From Pseudoneurospora amorphoporcata (taxonomy: Eukaryota; Ascomycota; Sordariomycetes; Sordariales; Sordariaceae), in contig MU859290.1 in NCBI GenBank assembly GCA_033297205.1, positions 1 through 50,753 of the forward strand: a stretch of DNA of 50,753 nucleotides, written 5' to 3'. A program made the position numbers and the translations under genes. How positions within the stretch are numbered: position 1 is the first letter of the stretch; every line of letters starts with the position of its first letter. The notes under the pieces were generated by a model. It saw only the letters and a list, made by a program, of their open reading frames with translations. It was not told where the DNA came from and searched no databases. Below are positions 42,982 through 50,753 of the stretch, in pieces.

Positions 42982-44486
42982 TTACTCCTTCTTCTCGGTC
43001 TTGGAGTCCTTCTTGGGCTCAGCAGCCTTCTTCTCCTCAACCTTGGGCTTGTTCTCCTTCTTGCCCTCAGGAGCCTTGGGCTTGCTCTCCTTCTTCTCCT
43101 CAGCAGCCTTCTTCTCCTCAACCTTGGGCTTGCTCTCCTTCTTGGCCTCAGGAGCCTTGGGCTTCTCAGCCTTCTTCTCCTCAACCTTGGGGGCAGCAGG
43201 CTTCTCAGCTTTCACGTCCTTCTTCTCAGCAGCAGGCTTCTCGGCCTTCTCAGCAGCAGCACCCTCCTTAGCCTTCTTGGCCTCCCTCTGCTTCGCCAAA
43301 AACTCCTTCCTCTGCACCAGCCTCTGCTCCCTCTTCTCGCGCACACGTCTCCTGTACTCCTCGCGCCTGTCGGCCTTGGCCAGCTTGCGCTCCTTGATGC
43401 CGAGCAAGAAAGTGCTTCTTCTCCTCCTGCGCGCGCGGAACTTGGCCTTTCTGCTGCCGACCTTCTCGGTACCGGGCACGGAACCGGGGTCGCCAATCAA
43501 GCGACCAATCTCCCAGTTGGTCTCGCGGTAGCTGTAGTTGTTCATCAACCGCAGGACGCGCGTGCCGCGGCGCGCGAGCATCTTTTGCTGCTGCAGCTTG
43601 CGCAGGGCCGATTGCCGCGCGTTGTACTCGGCGCGGGCGGCGAGCTTTTCCTTGATGAGCTCGGCGATGACCGAGTTACCGCCGTTGTTTGAGGAGGCGG
43701 AGATGGTGCTGGAGGTGGCAGGGACGGCAGCGGCGCCGGAGGCTGTTACGCGGGCGCCCTTGCCCTTGACTGCCTTTCCGGCGGCGGCGGGGGTGGTCGT
43801 CGTCGTCACTGCTGGTGGGGGGATCTCGATGCTCTCGGTACGGGTGACCCAGAGGGGCAGGCCGGAGGCGGACATGGTGGGCTTCTCGACCTCTTGGACC
43901 TTGCGGGGCACGGCGACCAGGCCCAGCTTGCGCTTACGCGGGGCGTCCTGGCGGTAGGGGAGCTTGTCGCTGCGGTTGAAGACGACGCCGATGTACTGAC
44001 GGTCCGGGTGGCGCTGGGGGTCACGGTAGTACTTGACGTAGCCGGCGACGGCGGCGTGGATGGTGTGGTCGCGGCCCATGATGGTGTTCTCGCCGGGGTG
44101 CCATAGTGTGCCGCGCTGCTTGTAGATGATGTTGCCGGGGATTACGTACTGGTCTTTTCTGCAGGGTCAGCAATGGTGCGCAATAAGCAATGCGCGCAAG
44201 CCTTGTTGGATGAACAAAACATACCACCCGTCTTCTTTGCGCCGAGCTTCTTGGGAATCGTCTTCTTGGCCGTCAGCTTGTAAGCACCCTGGGCCTTGAC
44301 ACTGGCATAACGGCGACCCTGGACGACAACATTGCTACTTGTTGGGCCGATGCGGAGGTGGGCGAACTGCTCCGAGAGAAGGGCTGTCGCGGAGACGGAG
44401 GAGTGGGTGGTGGGTAACCGGCAGACGGAGTGGCAGCTGTTGGCAGCAGCCCTCGTCAAAGGCTGCCGCAGCTGTGCTAGATGCAT
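42982..44486 (-). CDS. mrpl27: Mitochondrial large-subunit ribosomal protein bL27m
   Basis: Joining 44486-44225 and 44153-42982 gives 477 residues; the 71-bp intron (phase 1) joins KKTG to DQYVIPGN. The protein is a component of the mitochondrial large ribosomal subunit near the peptidyl-transferase centre. Residues 1-~60 look like a mitochondrial targeting peptide (Arg/Ser/Thr-rich, ending GRRYAS). The L27 domain follows, with IIYKQRGTLWHPG, GRDHTIHA and a YRDPQRHPD block. Bacterial L27 is only about 85 residues, so ~300 residues here are the fungal extension. Its last third is a basic/acidic helix and then Lys/Glu/Pro repeats. The start at 44486 (MHLAQLRQPL) is preferred to 44531, which would prefix a Thr run and spoil the targeting peptide. 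It is divergent from LCL2. Confidence 0.95.
42985..43200 (-). repeat. In-frame Lys/Glu/Pro coding repeats in bL27m
   Basis: Imperfect units of the type KKESKPKVEEKKAAE and KPKAPEAKKE recur about five times at the protein C-terminus, seen at DNA level as recurring CTTCTTCTCCTC and GGAGCCTTGGGCTTG blocks. Unit number is likely to vary between strains. Confidence 0.8.
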
Positions 44487-45164
44487 TGTGATTGTTGTTG
44501 TTGTTTTTGTATCGTCTTCGGTCCGAGGCAATCGTCGTTGTCGTTGTCCAGTCCAATAGTCGTCCCGGGACTAAGATCGAAGACACCACACACGGGGGAG
44601 GGGGCGGGGTGTGGGTGGTCGGGTGTGGGTGCGGTCGGAGGACGGAGGGACCGAGGGAGGAGGGGGAGGGGACCTGCGGGCGGAGCGGACGGAGGAAGGG
44701 TTGCCAATGTCCGCACGACGCGCGGGAGTGGAAGCGAAAACCAAACTCAAAAATCGGGGCCGTGCCGTCGTCCAGGTGCGAAGCGACCGAAAAAATGCCC
44801 CACTCAAAAGTTGAGGTCGCACCAGAGCCGCGAGCCGGAGAGCCAGCGCATTGACCACTAGGTCGCTTGGTGCTTATGCATTCCCTGCTTAACCACATAG
44901 GCTGACTGCCAACTTGAAGCACCAGCTTCGATAAGATAAGATAAGATAAGATAGCAAGACAGTTTGGACGACGGGACAAGTTGGCCAGCAAGGCCCTTGC
45001 AGTGGACAGTGGACACGCCCATACACCTCAGGTAGCTTCCAGCGACCACAGCACTGTTTCCATCGTCACCGCATCGGCAGCTGTGTAATTGACAGCTTGC
45101 CGACATCGAATTTGTTCAACTTCACAACAACACCACATCAGCTTTCCGCACACCCAACGTCACG
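44487..45164. promoter_or_regulatory. Shared promoter region of bL27m and LCL2
   Basis: The two genes diverge from this 678-bp interval. Five tandem GATAA units lie at 44930-44954, each a potential site for GATA-type zinc-finger regulators (HGATAR). The bL27m side has C/G-rich stretches at 44590-44680. No TATA box stands out. Regulation by GATA factors is an inference from the motif only. Confidence 0.5.
44930..44954 (+). repeat. (GATAA)5 tract
   Basis: Five uninterrupted GATAA units (the last ends GATAG). The tract is both a microsatellite and a cluster of GATA sites, about 210 bases upstream of the LCL2 start codon. Confidence 0.9.
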
Positions 45165-45644
45165 ATGCGCACCTTAACCTTTCTCCTAATAACCCTCCTA
45201 ACCCTCGCCTCCCCCATAGCCGCTCAATTCGGCTCCTTCTTCGACCAAATGTTTGGCGGCGGCGGACACGGACACGGACACCACCAACAACAACAGCAGC
45301 ACGGGCATCAAGGTCACGGCCAACAACAGCATCCAAACGTACCTAGCGACCCGTCGATTTACCAGGCGAATTACCAGCGGGCGCATTGCGACAAGTATTT
45401 GTGTCCCGATACGTTGGGTATGTTTCTTTTGGGGTATGAAGATGATGGGAACAAAGGGCTGACGGGGATAACATCATCAACAACAGCATGCGTCCACTAC
45501 CCACACCACTGCCCTTGCCCGTGGCCGTCGCACGAAGACAAGGTTGAACTTGCCGAGGGACAGAGGATTTGTGTCTCGAGAGGAGGATTCAAGGCCGGAG
45601 AGGCGGCGAGAAAGATTGAATTGGCTCGGAAGGGCTTGCTCTGA
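45165..45644 (+). CDS. lcl2: Long chronological lifespan protein 2 (LCL2)-like secreted protein
   Basis: Joining 45165-45417 and 45487-45644 gives 136 residues. Residues 1-20 form a signal peptide (MRTLTFLLITLLTLASPIAA). A His/Gln/Gly-rich low-complexity segment follows (~30-60). The conserved LCL2 domain reads HCDKYLCPDTL, ACVHYPHHCPCPWP and a C-terminal ICVSRGGFKAGEAARKIE. The intron must be removed to join DTL to ACVHYP, as in the family. It is 69 bp and open in frame, so the unspliced reading (159 residues) is also uninterrupted. The family is fungal, secreted or ER-located, and named after a yeast lifespan phenotype; its molecular role is not established. Confidence 0.93.
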   Translation: MRTLTFLLITLLTLASPIAAQFGSFFDQMFGGGGHGHGHHQQQQQHGHQGHGQQQHPNVPSDPSIYQANYQRAHCDKYLCPDTLGMFLLGYEDDGNKGLTGITSSTTACVHYPHHCPCPWPSHEDKVELAEGQRICVSRGGFKAGEAARKIELARKGLL

Positions 45645-46488
45645 TCTGGCTTCTGGTCGAGCAACTTGTCAGGATGCTTGCTGTAAGAGGAGGACGAGCA
45701 TTGCTTTGCTTTGGGATTTTGCGTTACCTACATCTAAGTCTAGGTTACATATCACGACGACAACCTGGAAAAAGAACTTCTGGATGCTTGATTTCTTGGG
45801 ATTAACTACCTCGGTGTAACGAAACTCAAGTGCCTGCCATCAACATGTGTCCACCCATGATATGCCTATCATAACCTGTCGGAAGAACCACAGAGAAAAG
45901 AACAGAAAGAGGAGAGTGCTAAGAGGCTGCGTGTGCATTCTTATTCTTGAGTTGTGTGTTTGGATGTCAAAAATGGGGGGGGAAATCTTCATTCCATATC
46001 CATAGGTACGAGTTCGTAACAAGAGAACAGAAAAAAGAAACACATTGATGCTTCGCTACCATAAAATTCGAAATGCAGACAAGACGCCAAAATCAGATCG
46101 GCCGCGAGCCGACTAATACAAGGTATACCATACCATCCATCACCAACCCTTCCCCTTCCTTCAATAAGAACAAGCCGTACAAGAAGATAAGATAGGGACC
46201 GTCCAGTCATCACAACCATATACATAAACCGTCCCAGAAACGCAAAGTAAACCTCCGTCACGTCTTTCCTCTTACCCGGTCGCACCGGTGTAGCTATATC
46301 GCCGTCGTCCTTCGACTATCACAATTTTAGCAATGCAATCCATCGGAACCGCTTAGCCTCCATGTCCATCTTTTCTATTGCCAATGTCGCGTCATCGATA
46401 TTGTCGGACCATCATCAGGTCTGAACCGAAAGCTTCAAACACCCGACACGCGAGACAGAACTGCGATTCCCGTCCTCTGGGCCCCCTC
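45645..46488. other. Spacer between convergent LCL2 and phosphatase inhibitor genes
   Basis: The 3' untranslated regions of both genes. No further gene supported. Confidence 0.55.
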
Positions 46489-47498
46489 CTAGGACGATCC
46501 GTTGGATCTTGTCGGAAGAGCCGGCACCCCAGGGGTCTCCTCATCATCCTCCTCGTCCTCATCCTCCAGATCCTCAGGGTGGCCAAGTAGCGACGCTACG
46601 CTCTTCATCTCGTAGTGCTTCTTGCGCATCTCCTCAAACTTGCGATGCTTCTCCCTCTCCTCAGCGTTCATGGCCGCAAGTTCATCATCGGGATCATGTC
46701 CGCTGCCGTTGCTGTTAACGTGCACAGCTCTGGGACGCTTGGGAGAACCGCCATCTTCGGAGCGCGCAGTGGCGCCCTGACCAAAGGGGAAGCCGCCGTC
46801 GGGCACCGCCTCCTCAGGCTCGCCGAGCGACAGGCCGGGGATCTCGTCGTCCATGTTGCCGTGCCTGCGCTTGTTATGCTTAGGAATAGGCGACAGGCCG
46901 TCCACACGATCCATGTCGATCTTGTTATGGTCGATGGCTTCGGGGACTTCCTCGTCGTCGTCCGATGGGTCCTCGGCGGGGTCGTAATGCTTAGCGTAGG
47001 GAGTCTTGGGCTCGTCGATCTTCATGGTGCTGGAGCGCTCCTGCTCGGTGAGGTAAAGGTTCGCCTCGTCCCATTTAAGGCGCTGGCCTTGTTCGCTGGA
47101 GTCTTCGTCGCCGTGGTAGCTGGGCGTTGTCGAGCGGCGGGAACCGCTGAGGCCGGGGCGCGAGCCGGCGGCGGATGATGAGCGGCGGTGGCCGGCGTTG
47201 ATCTGGGTGTTCATGATGGTGATCTCCTTGGCTTCCTTTGCGGAGGCGGGCATGTGGATGAGTGGCGGGGGATGGGCGGCGTCATGGTGGTGCTGGATTT
47301 CGAGGGGGGAAGTAGGGCCCGCGGGCGGAGAGCCACGGTAGGAGTTCTTCAGAATGCCTGGAGATGAAACATTTCTTAGCAATCGAATCTTGATGATAGT
47401 GTAGGTATGGAGGGGGCTGGCTCAAACATACCCTTTGGCCGTGGGACCGTGGGAGGCGGCGGGGAGTGTGTAGGTGACGATTCCATGGCGGTTGACAT
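46489..47498 (-). CDS. glc8: Protein phosphatase inhibitor 2 (IPP-2/Glc8 family)
   Basis: Joining 47498-47432 and 47357-46489 gives 311 residues; the 74-bp intron splits the KGILK motif (PKG|ILKNSY), so splicing is confirmed by the motif. The protein binds and regulates PP1 catalytic subunits. Family motifs in order: KGILK (22-26), then LKWDEANLYLTEQER, then the MKIDEPKTPYAKHYD block that contains the regulatory Thr-Pro site. A helix rich in KHRKFEEMRKKHYEMKS matches the second PP1-contact region. The tail is strongly acidic. The protein is intrinsically disordered by composition. Met1 (MSTAMESS) is chosen; Met5 is an alternative. Whether it inhibits or activates PP1, as Glc8 can in yeast, cannot be told from sequence. 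Confidence 0.94.
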
Positions 47499-48480
47499 GT
47501 GTGGAAACAAGCTGCGTGTATGTGTGTCGATGATGAAGTGCGATCAAGAAAGGTATCGAGCAAAATGTCGACCGAAGGAGGTGTAGATAAGGCGCGCACG
47601 CAAAGCAAGTTAAGCTGCGGTTTGGTTTTGTTGTAAGGTGAGATTGTTGGATTGAGAAAAGTAAGCAAGACGTCGGTCGGTGGAAAGTGTTGGAGCAACC
47701 AGCGAGGGTGGAGAGACTTTCTGTCCCAGTCTCCCAGATGATCGAAGACAGTGGGGTCACTGTATTAGCCTGGAACCTGAATGGATTGGACGGGAGCCTT
47801 TGGTTTGGTGGTCTTGGCCCCTTTGGGCGGGGCGGCGATCACTATCTTGGTGGGCTTGTTTGTTCTGTTTGGTGGGATGTGGAAGCCAAGAGAAAACAAC
47901 GCCGCGATCACCTTCTGAACAAGATATCGACAAGAACCTAACAAACAATCGGGTTGTTGTAGGAAACCGGCGGATTCCAGGCAGATGGTGGATCGACTCA
48001 AGGCTCTTTATGAGGCATTGGGAGGCCCTTCAAGACTCCGGTTTGGGGATCGGTGCTAACAAGTCTGAGACCCCGTCGTCCACTGTAAATGCTGCCCTCA
48101 GTTGATCTTATCGGCCGGCCGAAGACGAGCAATCCCAAAGGCCGGCTATTCGCGCAAAGAAATGAGGGGTTGAGCCATATATCAGATGATGGATTGTCTT
48201 CCGCTGTGCCGGGATCGTCATCGGTCTTAATTTCTTTTCCAAAATACGATGGGTCGAATTCCACAAATGGCCTGTGACTGCGTGTCCAACAAACAGAAAT
48301 CCGGGGTTGCAGTTGACGTTCAGGGTCCGGGTCTGCCCTCTTTGTCTTAACCGCTTGGCAGTGTGAGGTACTTCGGCCGCATGCCAGATGACGTGCGCTC
48401 TCCTGCGAACTGTCGCAATGACAGAAGTATCCCGTCACGCAGAATGTTAAAAACGCCGTACGCGCGCAAATATACACATG
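47499..48480. other. Promoter of the inhibitor gene and unassigned DNA
   Basis: Open frames at 47680-48105 (plus) and 47998-48477 (minus, 159 codons) are featureless and not called. From about 48480 base composition falls abruptly to AT-rich, marking the edge of the right repeat island. Confidence 0.45.
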
Positions 48481-49079
48481 GGGGGTGTGAAATATGGGTC
48501 TGAAATTAGAGGTTCAACGAGGCTGTATTGTGTGTATTTTTTTTTATACTAATCCGCACCTAGCTCAATATCTAGCATCTAGTATAAATCCCGTAGCTAA
48601 TCTACTCCTCAATCTCGTAACTGTACATATACATATTTTCTAGTCGTTTAACATACCCCTTTAAATCTAGCATACAAACTATGCTAAATCTATCTTAAAA
48701 TACTTTAAAATCTTTTTAAAACTAGCCAAAAACCGATACTATTCCCAAATATATTCCTTAAAATCCCTTATCACAATAGCTTTAAATCAGTCACTCGTAA
48801 GAGCCTATAGCAAATACACTCGCTGTTTCATTACCTAAATTCTCTCTATTAAAATTCTCTACACTTTTAAAATACCCTATAGTAATATCTCTGCTACTAA
48901 ACTCCCGCAATTAAATTAATAGCCGCTATAACTCTACAAATTCCAACTAATCTAACAATATTATATAAATTATAGGAGGGAGGCTCTTTATAAATCCGTT
49001 AATAATCTACTCTTTAATAAGTACGTATACTATATTAACTAATTTCCTCTCTGTTTGCTGCAATGCCCTAACTAGCCTA
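48481..49079. other. AT-rich repeat DNA, gene-free
   Basis: Strongly AT-rich with TA-dense sequence and no open frames, typical of RIP-mutated repeats in this group. No element ends recognised. Confidence 0.6.
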
Positions 49080-49343
49080 TGATGATAGTACTAGTATAGG
49101 GATGCTACAGTGAACTATGCACTTGTAGCTGAGCGGAGCAGAAGCGGTGGTACGACAGCAGTGCTGAAGGAAGCAGCGTAGTTGCAGCGTAGTTGCAAAT
49201 ACAATAGAAGGATGTTGTGAAAGAGGTCTTAGAGAGGACTCTGCTCTCAAGACAGAAGATTACAGTAGACTCTGCACTGTGAGAAACAACTATTATAGTA
49301 AACTCTGCACTATAAGGAAAGACTGTATTATATTGCTTGAGTG

Positions 49344-49381
<38 letters not shown>

Positions 49382-49751
49382 AGGAGTGACTAACTAACAG
49401 AGAGGAGAGGTCTTTATATACATAAATGCTGAGTGTCTAGAAGCTTCCAGAGTGTAGAAGCTTCCTGTAAGTTAGCAGAAGTGCTTGTAAGAGTACTATA
49501 CTATGAAAGGAAAGAGTTGAATCTATGAGTTTCTGTTGCATTCTATAATAACAAATCAATCTAGGGAGAATGCTGAACAGGTTCGAGAATCTAGAACGCA
49601 GTGGTGAAACCTCTATGTTCTAGTAGATTCTATAGGGGCTGAGTTGACTAATTCTATGACGTAGAAGGAATAGTGTCCTCAGCAATCAGCCTTCTATACT
49701 ACAAGGTAGTACAAGGTAGTTACAAGGCACAGTACTAGCCACACGTTAACA
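49080..49751 (-). repeat. LTR-like repeat, left arm of a large inverted repeat
   Basis: On the minus strand it starts TGTTAACGTGTGGC (49751) and can be read to ...ACTATCATCA (49080), i.e. TG...CA ends. It is matched in inverse orientation along most of its length by 50052-50660. Short blocks such as AGGATGCTACAGTGAAC, AAGGAAGCAGCGTAGTTGC and the GCTT tract occur in both. No flanking duplication was found, so the exact ends are uncertain. No coding capacity. Confidence 0.7.
49345..49380 (+). repeat. (GCTT)9 microsatellite
   Basis: Nine GCTT units inside the left arm. The right arm carries a shorter and interrupted AAGC tract (about 50422-50451), as expected for slippage after the copies separated. 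Confidence 0.88.
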
Positions 49752-50051
49752 ATTCTTTACATTGTACTAAGTAAAATTGGAATTAGAGTAGGCCACTATT
49801 ACTATTAAAATATAAAACGACTTAATTACTAAAGTTGCTACGTATATTTTTCACACGCTATCTTTAAATTACTAATTCCTACGTACAACTAAACGTACTT
49901 TATATTTAAGAAAAAAAACGTTTTAATCGAATTTATAAATATATACCTATTTCGAATTAAATATTTTGTTATCTTTAACTTCCTCAGTACTAACTTACTC
50001 CTAAAATTTATTATCCTTATATTTATTTAAATATTCCTTCTCTATAACTTT
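49752..50051. other. AT-rich spacer between inverted arms
   Basis: About 300 bp, AT-rich and gene-free. The arms on either side face each other. Confidence 0.6.
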
Positions 50052-50660
50052 TGTTAACGTGTAGCTAGTACTGTGCCTTGTAACTGCCTTGTACTACCTT
50101 GTAGTATAGAAGGCTGATTGCTAAGGATACTATTTCTTCTACGTTACGGAATCAGTTAACTTAGCCTCCACAGAATCTACTAGAACATATAAGTTTCACC
50201 ACTGCATTTTGGATTCTCGAACCTGTTCAGCATTCTCCTTAGATTGATTTGTCATTATAGAATGCAACAGAAACTTATAGATTCAACTTATTTCTTTTAT
50301 AGTATAGTACTCCTACAAGAACTCCTGTTAACTTACAGAAGCTTCTACACTTTAGAAGCTTCCAGACACTCAGCATTTATATATATAAAGACCTCTCCTC
50401 TCCGTTAGTTAGTCACTTCTTAAGCAAGCAAGAAAGCAAGCAAGCAAGCACACTTAAGCAATATAATACAGTCTTTTCCATAGTGCAGAGTCTACTGTAA
50501 TCTTCTGTCTTAAGAGCAGAGTCCTCTCTAAGACCTCTTTCACAACATCTTTCTATTGTATCTGCAACTACGCTGCAACTACGCTGCTTCCTTCAGCACT
50601 GCTATCGTACCACCGCTTCCGCTCCGCTCAGCTACAAGTGCATAGTTCACTGTAGCATCC
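50052..50660 (+). repeat. LTR-like repeat, right arm, truncated by another LTR
   Basis: Starts TGTTAACGTGTAGC and follows the reverse complement of the left arm to TGTAGCATCC at 50660. There the match breaks exactly where a TGTTACGAACTTGAG LTR begins, so that LTR probably inserted into this arm; the remainder would lie beyond the window. Confidence 0.7.
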
Positions 50661-50753
50661 TGTTACGAACTTGAGCGACACAGGGGTCGCCCAAGCCTTC
50701 AGGACCTGGTAGCCCCGCCCAGAGGAACCAGTGTAACCCTCAGAAACCAAGAA
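50661..50753 (+). mobile_element. Start of an LTR, runs off the right edge
   Basis: Begins TGTTACGAACTTGAGC, the same family start as the LTRs at 1-93, 430, 2297 and 2385, and shares a later AACCAGTGTAACCC block with them. Only the first 93 bases are inside the window. It may be solo or the 5' LTR of a full element. Confidence 0.75.

Noticed and set aside
47998..48477. 159-codon open frame on the minus strand
   Set aside because: No domain or start context; adjoins AT-rich repeat DNA and overlaps open frames on the other strand.
49345..49380. CRISPR-like regular repeat
   Set aside because: It is a simple GCTT microsatellite without spacers, in a eukaryotic genome.

Overview
The window looks like nuclear DNA of a filamentous ascomycete in or near the Sordariaceae (Neurospora/Sordaria type). 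Genes carry short introns of about 52-132 bp with GTANGT donors and CTAAC/CTGAC-like branch sites. The UV-damage endonuclease, mitochondrial bL27 and PARP are readily recognisable as close relatives of Neurospora proteins. AT-rich repeats carry stop codons of the CAG-to-TAG kind, as left by repeat-induced point mutation (RIP). Exon structures were worked out by hand from splice signals; every spliced CDS given is a multiple of three.

Layout. 1-2.64 kb: repeat island with three solo LTRs, each with a perfect 5-bp target duplication and one nested in another, plus a 13-bp tandem repeat. 2.7-6.5 kb: relics and small candidates: a broken GIY-YIG gene, a small 'MC..' Cys protein, a possible Cys-rich gene, and an exon relic of 6-phosphofructo-2-kinase. 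6.75-8.74 kb (-): CFEM-domain Pth11-like receptor. 11.53-13.62 kb (+): UV damage endonuclease (mus-18/UVDE). 13.6-25.7 kb: no convincing large gene; holds a RIP-inactivated pogo/Fot1-type transposon at 18127-20313 with intact TIRs and TA duplication. 25.74-27.96 kb (+): poly(ADP-ribose) polymerase. 28.54-28.66 kb: structured tRNA-like element. 29.37-32.12 kb (-): transcription factor with two Zn2Cys6 clusters. 33.17-41.87 kb (-): three tandem paralogs of an apparently undescribed family. 42.98-44.49 kb (-): mitochondrial bL27m. 45.17-45.64 kb (+): LCL2. 46.49-47.50 kb (-): protein phosphatase inhibitor 2. 48.5-50.75 kb: AT-rich repeat island with two inverted LTR-like repeats and the start of another LTR.

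Most novel content: the three-gene cluster (C at 40077-41874, B at 36246-38837, A at 33171-35370; transcribed in that order). All three share an RRY-[DS]-E-[WF] N-terminal motif, a C-X4-C-X12-H-X4-H finger encoded by a small second exon, two introns at identical places and phases, and a later Cys module of the form C..C..FPxC..C. A and B also share a SUMO-interacting-like motif (VI[DG]ISS followed by acidic residues) and a C-terminal module missing from C. UVDE and PARP form a loose DNA-repair neighbourhood. bL27m and LCL2 are divergent around a (GATAA)5 tract.
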